Source: Defluviicoccus vanus
GTDB taxonomy: Bacteria; Pseudomonadota; Alphaproteobacteria; Rhodospirillales; Defluviicoccaceae
Reading direction: 5' to 3'
Assembly (NCBI RefSeq): GCF_014672695.1
Contig: NZ_CP053923.1
Location: 3,428,634 to 3,457,170 of the forward strand
Length of the DNA: 28,537 nt
This document shows, piece after piece, positions 17,136 through 26,150 of the stretch. The notes beneath the pieces were generated by a model. That model was not told where the DNA came from, searched no databases, and saw only the letters and a program-made list of their open reading frames with translations. The stretch's first letter is position 1; the number at the start of each line of letters is the position of its first letter. Position numbers and translations under genes: made by a program.

Positions 17136-18215
17136 TCAGCTGGTATGCAGACAGAGCCGGTTGCGACCGAGGCGTTTCGCCGCATAGAGCGCCCTGTCGG
17201 CAAGTTCGAGGGTGTCTTCGACGCTGCGATCGCTGGTCAGTGGCGCTACGCCGATGGATACCGTGGACGCGACCACCTCGCCGCTGCGCAAAGGGACCTC
17301 CCAGCCGGCAATCTTCAGCCGCAAACGCTCGACCACCGACCACGCCAGCCGCAGGTCGGTATTGGGCAGGCAAACGATGAACTCGTCGCCACCATAGCGA
17401 AAGGCTACGTCGTAGGGTCGCACGCTCGCCGCCAGCAGCGAGGCGATGCTGCGCAGAATGGTATCGCCGGCGAGGTGGCCGGCGGCGTCATTGATCGCCT
17501 TGAAACGATCCAGGTCGATGACAGCGACGCAGCAGGGCTGACGATTGCGCTCGTGCCGTTCGCGTTCGATCTGCAGATGCCGCAACAAGGCGTTGCGGTT
17601 GCCGATGCCGGTCAGCGGATCGATGTTGGCGAGCAGAGTCCAGGTTTCGCACAGCATTTGGCGCAGCGCGTTGTTGACATCGATCACCGCGGCCAGAAAC
17701 TGGGGACAGCCGACACCAAGCCGCTGTGGTGTTGCGGCGACGCAAGCTGGGAGCAGCGTTTCCGCCATCGTTTGCAGCCGCTGCACCAGATCGTCGATTT
17801 GCGCCAACAGCGGGCTATTGCGGTGAACGGCACGGTGTGAGCCGGAAAACCAGAGTCTGTCATCCCACGGCCGAGGCGGCGGGATGGTGGACGAGCTCGG
17901 TCCCGGCGTGGTGCCGGCCTTCGCCGCGGTGTCGATACACAGTTGCGACCAGCGGCAAAGGTCGCCCATGATCCGGTCCAGATCCTCGGCCGCGCGCATG
18001 AGCTGATCCGGTTGGATCAGTCCGGCCAGCGCCGCCGGAAGATCGTTCCCGGGGGCGGCAACGAGGGTCCACTGATCGACCTTGCTATGCCTATGGTTGC
18101 CATCAGCGGCGGCATCAAGCCGCTCGGCTTTGCCGCCCGCCGTATCGGGTCGGTCCCCGGGGTCTGATCCATGCGGCGCGGTCACCCCAGGCCTCCCATG
18201 CGACGACACCGACAA
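17136..18215 (-). CDS. Diguanylate cyclase (GGDEF domain)
   Basis: Makes cyclic di-GMP from two GTP. In the 359-residue reading, the GGDEF domain starts at DPLTGIGNRNALL (about 199) and includes VIDLDRFKAINDAAGHLAGD and the active-site motif RYGGDEF (275-279). RPYD lies at 266-269, five residues before GGDEF, matching the inhibitory I-site (RxxD), so product inhibition is expected. The N-terminal 190 residues have no transmembrane segment. HRAVH at about 127-131 sits where CZB zinc-binding sensor domains of some cyclases have an HxxxH pair, but the rest of that motif is poor, so this is only a suggestion. The start is uncertain: the longest frame begins with TTG at 18215, and GTG at 18185 is an alternative. 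No EAL domain. Confidence 0.88.
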   Translation of the reverse strand: MSVSSHGRPGVTAPHGSDPGDRPDTAGGKAERLDAAADGNHRHSKVDQWTLVAAPGNDLPAALAGLIQPDQLMRAAEDLDRIMGDLCRWSQLCIDTAAKAGTTPGPSSSTIPPPRPWDDRLWFSGSHRAVHRNSPLLAQIDDLVQRLQTMAETLLPACVAATPQRLGVGCPQFLAAVIDVNNALRQMLCETWTLLANIDPLTGIGNRNALLRHLQIERERHERNRQPCCVAVIDLDRFKAINDAAGHLAGDTILRSIASLLAASVRPYDVAFRYGGDEFIVCLPNTDLRLAWSVVERLRLKIAGWEVPLRSGEVVASTVSIGVAPLTSDRSVEDTLELADRALYAAKRLGRNRLCLHTS

Positions 18216-18493
18216 CGGGATGAGCGTTGCCGAGGGAAGCGGCGACCGCCAAGCGCGCAGCCATGTGCTGCAGACGCGGCGAAAATAAACGATCGACTGG
18301 TCACGTTATTTTGTCAACTTATAGCGCTGCGGTATACTGTTGTGATAGTTGCGATCAAGCGCCGTATTCATACACCGATCGCGCCCACTCATGGACGTAC
18401 TCGAGTCTGATTGTCGCAATCTGGCTGCCGCATGCCACGTGCGTAAGGCAAGCACCAAAACCTCCCTCGATGTCCATCCCGCGTTTTCTGAAC

Positions 18494-19171
18494 CTATCCT
18501 TCTGCAAGTGTAGTGCGGCGAAGCGACAATTGGCTGTGATTGCTGTCAAATATCGAAGAAAAGGTTTCCCGCAGCGCCTGATCGAGTTCGTCGAGGCTGG
18601 CGACGACACCGAGCGCGGCGAGTGAGGTGACGCCATAGGCGGCAAGGCCGCAGGGGACGATCCCGGCGAAGTGGCTCAATTCGGGATCGAGGTTGATGGC
18701 GATTCCATGATAGCTGACCCAGCGGCGGACACGCACGCCAAGAGCTGCGATTTTCGCCTCGCCTGCGGGGGTTGTCACCCAGATTCCGACCCGGTCCTGC
18801 CGCCGCTCACCGGCGACGCCGAAGCGGGCAAGGGCAGCAATGATCCAGGCTTCGAGGCTATGCACGAACGCGCGGACGTCTCGGCCGCGGCATGCCAGGT
18901 CGAGCATGACGTACGCCACCCGCTGCCCGGGACCGTGGTAGGTATAGCGACCACCGCGGCCGCTGGCATAGACAGGAAAGCGGTTCGCATCCAGTAGTTC
19001 GCCTTCGCCGGCGCTGGTCCCAGCCGTATAAAGCGGCGGATGCTCAAGCAGCCAGATGGCCTCTGCCGCGGTGCCGCGACGAATCGCCGCCACCCGCTCT
19101 TCCATGACGCGTACCGCTTGCGGGTAGTCCACCGGCTCGTCACTGATCAGCCACTGCATCGGCAACGGCAT
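18494..19171 (-). CDS. lipB: Octanoyl-[acyl-carrier-protein] transferase
   Basis: Moves the octanoyl group from acyl carrier protein to lipoyl domains, the first step of lipoate synthesis. Recognised by LLEHPPLYTAGTSA, SGRGGRYTYHGPGQ, the conserved Lys in EAKIAALGVRVRRWVSYHG, and the catalytic Cys in FAGIVPCGLAAYGVTSL. The ATG at 19171 follows GGAG with 8 bases spacing and gives 225 residues beginning MPLPMQWLISDEPVDYPQAV, family-like from the start. A GTG at 19234 would add 21 residues. No lipA is in the window. The frame is intact. Confidence 0.94.
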   Translation of the reverse strand: MPLPMQWLISDEPVDYPQAVRVMEERVAAIRRGTAAEAIWLLEHPPLYTAGTSAGEGELLDANRFPVYASGRGGRYTYHGPGQRVAYVMLDLACRGRDVRAFVHSLEAWIIAALARFGVAGERRQDRVGIWVTTPAGEAKIAALGVRVRRWVSYHGIAINLDPELSHFAGIVPCGLAAYGVTSLAALGVVASLDELDQALRETFSSIFDSNHSQLSLRRTTLAEG

Positions 19172-19300
19172 CCCGTGTTCTCCGGGTGCGTTGGCGGGCA
19201 GGCCGGGGCTATCGGGGTTGGTCAGGTTCGACACGCGCGGGGAGAACTCCCTCTTTCTTGGTTAACTCGCTGTCGATCGGCGATCAGGCATCCCGAGCGC

Positions 19301-19329
19301 TTGATCGCACGCCAGCATTTTGCTATCTC
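19301..19329 (+). promoter_or_regulatory. Candidate promoter of tRNA-Leu
   Basis: TTGATC (19301-19306), 17-base spacer, TATCTC (19324-19329), about 45 bases upstream of the mature tRNA 5' end. Spacing is ideal; the -10 is imperfect. Confidence 0.4.
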
Positions 19330-19373
19330 CGCATACATGAAATGGCTCCTGCGCCATCTTCAAGAATTATCAT

Positions 19374-19459
19374 GCGGTCGTGGCGGAATGGTAGACGCGC
19401 AGCGTTGAGGGCGCTGTGGGGGAGACCCCGTGGAAGTTCGAGTCTTCTCGACCGCACCA
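19374..19459 (+). tRNA. tRNA-Leu, anticodon GAG
   Basis: The acceptor stem GCGGTCG pairs with CGACCGC, and CCA is encoded at 19457-19459. The anticodon stem CAGCG/CGCTG encloses the loop TTGAGGG, giving anticodon GAG (codons CUC/CUU). The long variable arm (TGGGGGAGACCCCG region) is typical of leucine tRNAs, and the T loop is TTCGAGT. 86 bases. Confidence 0.95.
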
Positions 19460-19601
19460 ATTCGCGAAGCTGCTGACGGCTTCTGACCCCCAGATGGGAT
19501 CTGGCGTCGCCGTCGGTCTCGCCTTCGGGCACGTATAACCTTCCACAGCTGTTTCTTGCCGCGGTCACCGCGGTATCCGTAACCGTCGGGAGTGGGCGCC
19601 G

Positions 19602-21020
19602 ATGCGGCAGGACCTTTCTGACCACGCGCCGGAAACTGAACTTGCCGAGAATCAGGAGGTCAGCCACGACCTCCTGCCACGGCGGGTGGAAGCAATCCGC
19701 GAGGCCCTCGCCGCCGAAGACAAGGCAAAGGTTAATGCGCTGCTGCTAGCGCTGCACGATGCCGACGTCGCCGCGTTGCTGGAAAACCTTTCGGTGGAAG
19801 ACCGCCGCGACCTGGTACCGCTCATCCGCCTGGAGGAGCGGCCGGACGTACTGGCGGAACTGGACGAGAACGTCCGCGACGAAGTGATCTCGCAACTGAG
19901 CGTGGCAGAGACCGCGGCGGCAGTTGCCAGTTTGGAAACCGACGACGCAGTCTATGTCCTCGAAACGCTCGATGCGAGCGAGCAGCGCCAGGTGCTGGCA
20001 TCAATCCCGCGCCTGGAGCGGCTTCTCCTTGAAGAGGCGCTGAGCTACCCCGAGGACAGCGCCGGGCGGCTGATGCAGCGCGAACTGATCGCTGTGCCGA
20101 ACTTCTGGAGCGTCGGCGAGACGATCGATCACTTGCGCTACATGCACGCGCAGATGCCGGACCGTATGCCCTATGCCTTTCATGAGATTTACGTCGTCGA
20201 TCCGGGCCATCGGCTGGAGGGCAGTGTAAGCCTCGACCGGTTGGTGTGTGCCGCGCACGCGGCGCCGCTGGCGTCGATCATGATCCGCGAGCTGCGGGTG
20301 TTGCGGACCGATACCGATCAGGAAGAAGTCGCGGTGCTGTTTCGCAAACGCGATCTGATTGCCGCCCCTGTCGTGCACGATACCAGCGGCCGGCTGGTGG
20401 GCGTAATCACCATCGACGACGTGGTCGACGTTATCGACGAGACCTATGAAGACGAGATCATGCACTTGGGCGGCGTCGGTGCCGACGACTTGCACCGCCA
20501 CACCCTGGCGACGGCACGCGCCCGCTTTACTTGGCTGCTGGTCAACCTCGGCACTGCGGTGCTTGCCTCGCTGGTGATCGGGATGTTCGATGCGACCATC
20601 GAGCACATGGTGGCGCTGGCGGTGCTGATGCCGATCGTCGCCTCGATGGGCGGCAACGCCGGCACCCAGACCTTGACTGTCTTCGTTCGCGCGCTCGCGA
20701 TGCGCGAACTGACGACCAGCAACGCCCTGCGTGTGATCGCGAAGGAACTGCTGGTGGGGTTGATCAACGGCGGCCTGTTTGCGGTGATCGCCGGCGGTAT
20801 TGCCTGGCTCTGGTTTGACAGCCCGTTCATTGCCGGCATCATCGGTGCGGCAATGATCATTAACTTGGTGGTGGCAGCATTAGCCGGCGCTATCATCCCG
20901 CTGGTGATCGAGCGCCTGCGGGTCGACCCAGCCGTCGCCTCGGCGGTGTTTGTAACCACCGTGACCGACGTGGTTGGTTTCTTCGCCTTTCTCGGCCTCG
21001 CGTCCTGGTTCATCCGCTAG
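19602..21020 (+). CDS. mgtE: Magnesium transporter MgtE
   Basis: Inner-membrane Mg2+ channel/transporter, 472 residues, the family's normal length. The N-terminal helical MgtE_N domain (about 25-160) is followed by paired CBS domains (about 160-290, including PVVHDTSGRLVGVITIDDVVDVIDE) that sense Mg2+. Five transmembrane helices follow from about residue 308, with the signature VLMPIVASMGGNAGTQTLTVFVRALA and the last helix VFVTTVTDVVGFFAFLGLASW carrying the pore-side Asp. The start ATG at 19602 follows GGGAGTGG. I see no Mg2+ riboswitch in the short leader after the tRNA. It ends 20 bases from the convergent lipoprotein gene. Confidence 0.96.
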   Translation: MRQDLSDHAPETELAENQEVSHDLLPRRVEAIREALAAEDKAKVNALLLALHDADVAALLENLSVEDRRDLVPLIRLEERPDVLAELDENVRDEVISQLSVAETAAAVASLETDDAVYVLETLDASEQRQVLASIPRLERLLLEEALSYPEDSAGRLMQRELIAVPNFWSVGETIDHLRYMHAQMPDRMPYAFHEIYVVDPGHRLEGSVSLDRLVCAAHAAPLASIMIRELRVLRTDTDQEEVAVLFRKRDLIAAPVVHDTSGRLVGVITIDDVVDVIDETYEDEIMHLGGVGADDLHRHTLATARARFTWLLVNLGTAVLASLVIGMFDATIEHMVALAVLMPIVASMGGNAGTQTLTVFVRALAMRELTTSNALRVIAKELLVGLINGGLFAVIAGGIAWLWFDSPFIAGIIGAAMIINLVVAALAGAIIPLVIERLRVDPAVASAVFVTTVTDVVGFFAFLGLASWFIR

Positions 21021-21040
21021 TTGCCGAGAGGCAGGCGGGA

Positions 21041-21526
21041 TCAGGGATTGCCAGGAGTCGAATTATCAGGGGTCGAGCCGGGTAGAGCGGCTGGCGCCGG
21101 CGGCGCCGCTGGCATTGGTTGCGCCTCGCTACCGGCAAGCGCCCATCCTTGCGTGCGCATGCAGCCTTCGAAGGATCGCCGGTTTGGGAAGCTCACCATG
21201 GAGGCAGCACCGGTAACGCTCACATTGGGCGTGCTGTAGGTGACCGCGTCGGCGGTGCGCTGATCGAAGCTTGAATTCATCGAGCTGAACGACTGCATCT
21301 GCAGGGTTCGCCGGCACATGCTATAGGCACTGCCGAAATTACCCTGATTGCCTTGACCGACCCAGCGGTAGCCGCTCTGCTCGCCGCTTTGCATGAGCTC
21401 CGACGTCTCGTTGCTGCCGCTAGCGCAGCCGGCAGCGGCGAGCGCCAGCGCGATTGTCATCAGGCGCCACCGACCCCGGTTAAGGTCAGCGAAGGATCGG
21501 ATGATGTTCAATGCCTTGCCCTCCAT
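21041..21526 (-). CDS. Putative outer-membrane or periplasmic lipoprotein
   Basis: A basic N-terminus (LNRGRWRL) precedes a hydrophobic segment ending in the lipobox LAAAGC, so it should be a lipid-anchored exported protein of about 160 residues. The mature part begins CASGSNETSELMQSGEQSGYRW, is Ser/Gln/Asn-rich, has two further cysteines (SMCRRT and EGCMRTQGW) and ends in a Pro/Ala-rich tail (MPAAPPAPAALPGS). Start choice: the ATG at 21526 overlaps a GGAGGG that would serve a TTG at 21511, and TTG may be the true start. The frame stays open to 21715. No family with known function recognised. Confidence 0.7.
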   Translation of the reverse strand: MEGKALNIIRSFADLNRGRWRLMTIALALAAAGCASGSNETSELMQSGEQSGYRWVGQGNQGNFGSAYSMCRRTLQMQSFSSMNSSFDQRTADAVTYSTPNVSVTGAASMVSFPNRRSFEGCMRTQGWALAGSEAQPMPAAPPAPAALPGSTPDNSTPGNP

Positions 21527-21689
21527 AGACCGCACGAGACTATCCAATCGCACATTTTGCGTGTCCGGGTAAAGAGGGGTGAGGCGATAAGCGGACATGG
21601 TGCGGCGGGTTTTGATCGTGTCGCGTTTGTAGATCGATGCGCGGGCTCCGCCAAAGATCGGCAGCGCCGTTTCCTGGTCTGTGGTGATG

Positions 21690-22154
21690 TCACGCTGGCC
21701 CGCGGCGCCCGGCAAAGGTGGCGGTGGGGATCAGCAGCAGGGCGAGGAAGGTGACCAGGTGAAAGATGCTGGCGGTCTGATTGCCCACCAGGGCGGTGAT
21801 GACCAACTCGAGGCCGAAGATCGCCGCAACGCCGAGCCAGCCGGGTAAGCCCATGTCGCGTAACCGTTTTGCCTGCAGGTTGATGTTGGCGAAGCTAATT
21901 GCCGCACCGATCACGATCGTTGCCACCAGCAGCAGCGAGATCGCCGTGCTGCTCAGGTGCTGCAGCAACAGTTCCTTGGCCTTCTCCGCATCGCCGCCGG
22001 TGATGGCTTCGCTCAACCCTTCGCTCCCGCCCAAGAGGACGGTGAAGGCGACACCAATGGCAAAAACCAGGAGCAGCAGCAGCAGGCAGTAGCCAAGATA
22101 GGGCAGGCGTTGCAAGCGGCCGTCGCGCACGTCGCCGAAAAGTGCCGTTAACAT
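21690..22154 (-). CDS. DUF805-family inner-membrane protein
   Basis: 154 residues with about four hydrophobic helices: LPYLGYCLLLLLLVFAIGVAFTVLL, then ISLLLVATIVIGAAISFANI, WLGVAAIFGLELVITALV and LVTFLALLLIPTA. The N-terminal GRLQRLPYLGY and the cytoplasmic loop QAKRLRDMGLPGW are the two marks of DUF805 proteins. Function of the family is unknown. It is read from the same strand as nrdJ, with 83 bases between them. Confidence 0.85.
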   Translation of the reverse strand: MLTALFGDVRDGRLQRLPYLGYCLLLLLLVFAIGVAFTVLLGGSEGLSEAITGGDAEKAKELLLQHLSSTAISLLLVATIVIGAAISFANINLQAKRLRDMGLPGWLGVAAIFGLELVITALVGNQTASIFHLVTFLALLLIPTATFAGRRGPA

Positions 22155-22237
22155 CTCGTGTTACCCCCGCAATCCATTGAACTCTTGCATCCTTCGTCTC
22201 GCCGTCCATCGACGTGCCGGCGCGAAAGCGCCCCCGC

Positions 22238-24577
22238 TCACCCGCACTTTGAATAGCCACAACTGGTGCACGTATCGCAGCCCTCCTGGCGCATCAGCGA
22301 TGGTGATCCGCACTTGGGACAGTGGCGGAACCGGCGGTCGCTGACGGCGGTCAGCTCGTCGCCGACGACCTGACGGGTGGGTTCGATCAGCGGCGCATGC
22401 CGACGTTCCGGCGCCGGGATAAAACCGGTGTCAATCATGTGCTTTTCAATCACCTCGCCGATGGCGGCGAGCAGGCTCGGCACGTAACGGCCGCCCATCC
22501 ACTGGCCGCCGCGCGGATCGAAGACCGCCTTCAGTTCCTCGACGACGAAAGAGACATCGCCGCCGCGGCGGAAGACGGCAGAGATCATCCGCGTCAGCGC
22601 CACCGTCCAGGCGTAGTGCTCCATGTTCTTCGAGTTGATGAACACCTCGAACGGCCGCCGCCGCCCGTCCTGGATAATATCGTTGAGGGTGATGTAGATG
22701 GCGTGGTCGCTCTCCGGCCAGCGAACCTTGTAGGTCTGGCCCGGCAGCGCCTCCGGCCGGTCGAGCGGACGAAACATCTGCACGATGGCGCCGGAGTCGC
22801 CCAAGTCCTTCGGCCGCGGCTCCATCACCGGCGCCGGCAGCGGCAGCTCCGCCTGTGCCGCGGCAGGCCGTGCCTTCGCTGGTTGCCGGACTTCGAGGAC
22901 CGCACCGGTGACGTCGTTGGGGCGATAGGTAGAACAGCCTTTGCACCCAAGCTCGTAGGCGTGCAGGTAGACGTCCTTGAACTCGTCGAAGGAGATGCCT
23001 TCGGGGCAGTTGATGGTTTTCGAGATCGAACTGTCGATGTAGGTCTGTAACGTCGCCTGCATCACCAGGTGGTCGGTGGGGCTCAGCCCCTGCGCATCGA
23101 CGAAGTAGTCCGGCAGCGGCGCGCCCTCGCCCTTGAGGCGGCGGAACAGCCGGTAGGCATAGTCCGAGACCTCCTCCTCGCGGCGGTTGCCATCCGGCAT
23201 CAGCACATGGCGGACATAGCGAAAGCTGAACACCGGCTCCAGCCCGGACGACACGTTGTCGGCAAAGAGCGAGATGGTGCCGGTGGGAGCGACCGAGGTG
23301 AGCAGCGCGTTGCGGATGCCATGGCGGGCGATGGCGTCGCGCACGTCGGCGTCGAGGTGGGAGACGGTTTCCCCGGCGAGGTAGCTGTCGCGCTCGAACA
23401 GCGGGAAGGCCCCCTTCTCGCCGGCGAGGTCGGCCGACGCCAAGTAGGCCGCCCGCTGCAGCGTCGCCATCCAGCGTTCGGTCAGCGCCACCGCGCTCTG
23501 GTCGCCATAACGGGCGCCACAGAGGATCAGGGCGTCGGCAAGGCCGGTGATGCCAAGGCCGATCCGTCGCTTTGCCCGCGCTTCGTGCTCATGCTCCGGC
23601 AGCGGAAAACGCGAGACATCGATCACGTTGTCCAGCAGCCGAACCGCGGTGGCGACGAGGTGGGAAAGCTGGTCGGCATCGATGCGGGCAGCCGGGGTGA
23701 AGGGATCCTGCACCAGCTGCGCCAGGTTGATGGAACCAAGGAGGCAGGTACCATAGGGCGGCAGCGGCTGCTCACCGCAGGGATTGGTGGCGTGGATGGT
23801 TTCGCAATAGTGAAGATTGTTCAGACGGTTGATCCGGTCGATGAAGATGACGCCCGGCTCCGCATAGCCATAGGTGGCGCGCATGATCCGGTCCCACAGC
23901 TCGCGGGCGCGCACCACCCGGTAGACGGTGCCGCGGAAAGCCAGTTCCCATGACGCATCGTCGCGGACGGCTTGCATGAATGGATCGGTGACGAGCACCG
24001 ACAGATTGAACATGCGCAGCCGCCCCGGTTGGCGCTTCGCCTCGATGAACGCCTCGATGTCGGGATGGTCGCAGCGCATCACCCCCATCATCGCCCCACG
24101 TCGTGAGCCGGCACTCATGATCGTCCGGCACATGGCGTCCCAGACGTCCATGAAGGACAAGGGGCCGGACGCGTCGGCGCCGACGCCGACCACCGGTGAA
24201 CCCTTTGGCCGCAGGGTGGAGAAATCGTAGCCGATGCCGCCGCCCTGCTGCATCGTCAGCGCTGCCTGTTTCAGATGCTCGAAGATGCCACTCATGTCGT
24301 CGGGAATGTCGCCCATGACGAAGCAGTTGAAGAGCGTCACCCGGCGACCGGAGCCGGCCCCCGACAGGATGCGGCCGGCGGGCAGCAGCTTGAAATCGGC
24401 CATTGCCTGAAAAAAGCGTTCTTCCCACCTGACCGGATCGGCCTCGACGGCGGCGAGAGCACGGGCGACGCGCCGCCAAGTGTCGGGAATGGATTTGTCG
24501 AGGGCACTCCCATCCACCGCTCGCAACCGGTATTTCATGTCCCAGATCTGCTGAGAGACGGGAGTGACCTGCACCAT
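22238..24577 (-). CDS. nrdJ: Adenosylcobalamin-dependent ribonucleotide reductase (class II)
   Basis: Reduces ribonucleotides to deoxyribonucleotides with a B12-generated thiyl radical, independent of oxygen. 779 residues, one chain. LFNCFVMGD (Cys85) and Cys278 (YGTCLLGSINL) are the expected redox pair, and NPCGEQ (Asn265, Cys267, Glu269) is the active site with the thiyl-radical Cys. QQGGGIGYDFSTLRPKGSPV and SAGSRRGAMMG are further family blocks, as is TGTISLFADNVSSGLEPVFSF. The C-terminus (about 750-779) is a zinc ribbon with two CxxC pairs (CPKCGSPSLM...CTSCGYSKCG), the mark of this NrdJ subgroup. A mid-C-terminal Pro/Ala linker (about 565-590) precedes the tail domain. The frame is intact. 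I looked for a cobalamin riboswitch in the 140-base leader and did not see its conserved boxes. Confidence 0.97.
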   Translation of the reverse strand: MVQVTPVSQQIWDMKYRLRAVDGSALDKSIPDTWRRVARALAAVEADPVRWEERFFQAMADFKLLPAGRILSGAGSGRRVTLFNCFVMGDIPDDMSGIFEHLKQAALTMQQGGGIGYDFSTLRPKGSPVVGVGADASGPLSFMDVWDAMCRTIMSAGSRRGAMMGVMRCDHPDIEAFIEAKRQPGRLRMFNLSVLVTDPFMQAVRDDASWELAFRGTVYRVVRARELWDRIMRATYGYAEPGVIFIDRINRLNNLHYCETIHATNPCGEQPLPPYGTCLLGSINLAQLVQDPFTPAARIDADQLSHLVATAVRLLDNVIDVSRFPLPEHEHEARAKRRIGLGITGLADALILCGARYGDQSAVALTERWMATLQRAAYLASADLAGEKGAFPLFERDSYLAGETVSHLDADVRDAIARHGIRNALLTSVAPTGTISLFADNVSSGLEPVFSFRYVRHVLMPDGNRREEEVSDYAYRLFRRLKGEGAPLPDYFVDAQGLSPTDHLVMQATLQTYIDSSISKTINCPEGISFDEFKDVYLHAYELGCKGCSTYRPNDVTGAVLEVRQPAKARPAAAQAELPLPAPVMEPRPKDLGDSGAIVQMFRPLDRPEALPGQTYKVRWPESDHAIYITLNDIIQDGRRRPFEVFINSKNMEHYAWTVALTRMISAVFRRGGDVSFVVEELKAVFDPRGGQWMGGRYVPSLLAAIGEVIEKHMIDTGFIPAPERRHAPLIEPTRQVVGDELTAVSDRRFRHCPKCGSPSLMRQEGCDTCTSCGYSKCG

Positions 24578-24721
24578 CGCGGTTCTCGCTGCTGAAGGGC
24601 TTGGTTGCTGCTGGCGGCTTGTTTCGGCACCGAAGCTCAGCCACCGGCTACTTTACGTGTTGCCCGGCTCCGCGTCAATGTTCACGTTACGTTCATGGCG
24701 GGCGCCGACATGTCGCCGGCC

Positions 24722-25468
24722 TTAGTCTGGCGTTGGCCCCGTGGGAAGCGGCTCGCCGTCATTGGCGCTCAGTCGCAAGGTGGCATCGTCGATCCGCGTC
24801 GCCAATTCCTTCAGGAACGCGTCGCGGGAGAGGCCGCGGGGTATCGCCGGCAGGAACTCGATGGTGACCAGCCCCGGCCGCTTGCGCAGGCTGCGGCGGC
24901 CCCAGCGCAAGCCGGAATTGAGCGCCACGGGTATCAGCGGCACGTCGATGCGCTGATAAAGGGCGGCGATGCCTGGTTGATAGGGCACATGCGCATCGGC
25001 TGCCACCCGTGTGCCTTCGGGAAAGACGATGATCTGCGAGCCGTTGGCCAGGCACGCCGCCACTGCCGGCAGCATTGTCCGCAGCGCTCGCGCCCCGGCA
25101 CTGCGATCGATGCCGATGTTACCCAGCGTCTTCAGGTACAGGCCGAACAAAGGCACCTGCAACAGCTCGCGCTTGAGCACGAAAACCGGATCATCGAGGA
25201 TGACGTGGAAGATGACAGTGTCATAGGCCGATTGGTGCTTGGCGGCGAGAATGGCCGGGCCCTGCGGCAGATTCTCCTGGCCAACCACGCGATAGCGGAT
25301 GCCGCAGATGCCACGGGCGAGACCGACGATGCCGCGGCACCACAGGGCCGCGCACCGCTGCAACTGCCGTCGTGGCAGGGCCAGCAAGGGCAGGAAGAGG
25401 ACGACAAGCGACCAGGTCCACAGGTTGGCGAGGATGGCGAAGGCGAGAGAGCGCAGGAAGATCAGCAT
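24722..25468 (-). CDS. plsC: 1-acyl-sn-glycerol-3-phosphate acyltransferase
   Basis: Inner-membrane enzyme making phosphatidic acid from lysophosphatidic acid. 248 residues. The N-terminal hydrophobic segment is LAFAILANLWTWSLVVLFLPLLAL. The acyltransferase motif HxxxxD appears as KHQSAYDT, the glycerol-phosphate-binding block is NIGIDRSAGARALRTM, FPEGTR is motif III and VPLIPVALNSG is motif IV. Its ATG overlaps the stop of the upstream ydcF-like gene (ATGCTGA), indicating translational coupling. The frame is intact. Confidence 0.94.
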   Translation of the reverse strand: MLIFLRSLAFAILANLWTWSLVVLFLPLLALPRRQLQRCAALWCRGIVGLARGICGIRYRVVGQENLPQGPAILAAKHQSAYDTVIFHVILDDPVFVLKRELLQVPLFGLYLKTLGNIGIDRSAGARALRTMLPAVAACLANGSQIIVFPEGTRVAADAHVPYQPGIAALYQRIDVPLIPVALNSGLRWGRRSLRKRPGLVTIEFLPAIPRGLSRDAFLKELATRIDDATLRLSANDGEPLPTGPTPD

Positions 25469-26150
25469 CGGCCGAGCCAGTGGGCACCGGCGTGGAGGGC
25501 CTGCAGCCAGGCGTCGCGTAGCGCCGCCGGGTTCGGCAGCCCCAGCCGATGGCGCGCCGTGGCGAAAAGGTATTTGCTATATTCGGTGACGATCAGGGCG
25601 GCCGTTCCTGGACTGCGCCACCAGGCATCCTGGTGCACGCGATGTGGAAAAACCGGATGGGGAATGACCCGCGCTTCCGGCAGCGCGTGTTCGAATTCGA
25701 GCAGGCTGCGCGGCATATGGTAACTGCCGGTGACCAGGCGCAGCGAGTGGTAACCGCGCCCGCGCATCCAGGTCGCTGTTTCTTCGGCGTTGCCGGCGGT
25801 ATCGCGTGCGCCGTACCCGGTCTCGATCCGGGAATCGGCGGCGGACGCTGGGATGCCGGCGACACGCAGTAGATCGGCGACCGGAACACCGGGTGCACGC
25901 CGGAAATAAAGACACGCTCACCCTTGCGCTCGGCCAACAGCCGTAGCCCGGTTGCCAGCCGCTCACTACCGCCAGTCAGCACGACGATGGCGTCAGCGGC
26001 GGTGGTGTCATCGACGACGTCGTCGGGAATGGTATGGGCAAAGCGAATCAGTCCCACGGACCAGACGGCAGTGCCGGCCAACAGGCCGCTCAGAATCAGC
26101 AGTGCCGCAAATCGCAGCCGTCGCCGGCGCGGCGCGGGACGCATGCGCAT
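25462..26150 (-). CDS. YdcF/DUF218-family membrane-anchored protein, one frameshift
   Basis: About 230 residues when repaired. The N-terminus is basic (MRMRPAPRRRRLRF) followed by one membrane helix (AALLILSGLLAGTAVWSVGLI), so the domain should face the periplasm. The DUF218 core shows ADAIVVLTGGSERLATGLRLL, ERVFISGVHPG, the block DTAGNAEETATWMRGRGYHSLRLVTGSYHMPRS, and RVHQDAWW. One base is missing in CACCCGGTG at about 25888-25893: the frame upstream reads ...FISGVHPV, downstream it resumes as GVPVADLLRVAGIPAS. Members of this family are linked to envelope biogenesis; the exact reaction is unknown. It overlaps plsC by a few bases. A pair with plsC downstream of ftsEX is familiar in alphaproteobacteria, but no ftsEX is seen here. 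Confidence 0.82.

Noticed and set aside
18355..18645. 96-codon minus-strand frame overlapping the end of lipB
   Set aside because: It overlaps the well-supported LipB C-terminus in another frame and has no recognisable features.
19460..19601. Magnesium riboswitch ahead of mgtE
   Set aside because: Only about 140 bases separate the tRNA from mgtE and no M-box-like conserved elements are visible.
24578..24721. Cobalamin riboswitch ahead of nrdJ
   Set aside because: The leader is short and I could not find the conserved B12-box or the expected stem order.
22322..25723. Long plus-strand frames opposite nrdJ, plsC and the YdcF-like gene (up to 372 codons)
   Set aside because: Antisense shadows; the opposite strand carries well-recognised complete proteins.
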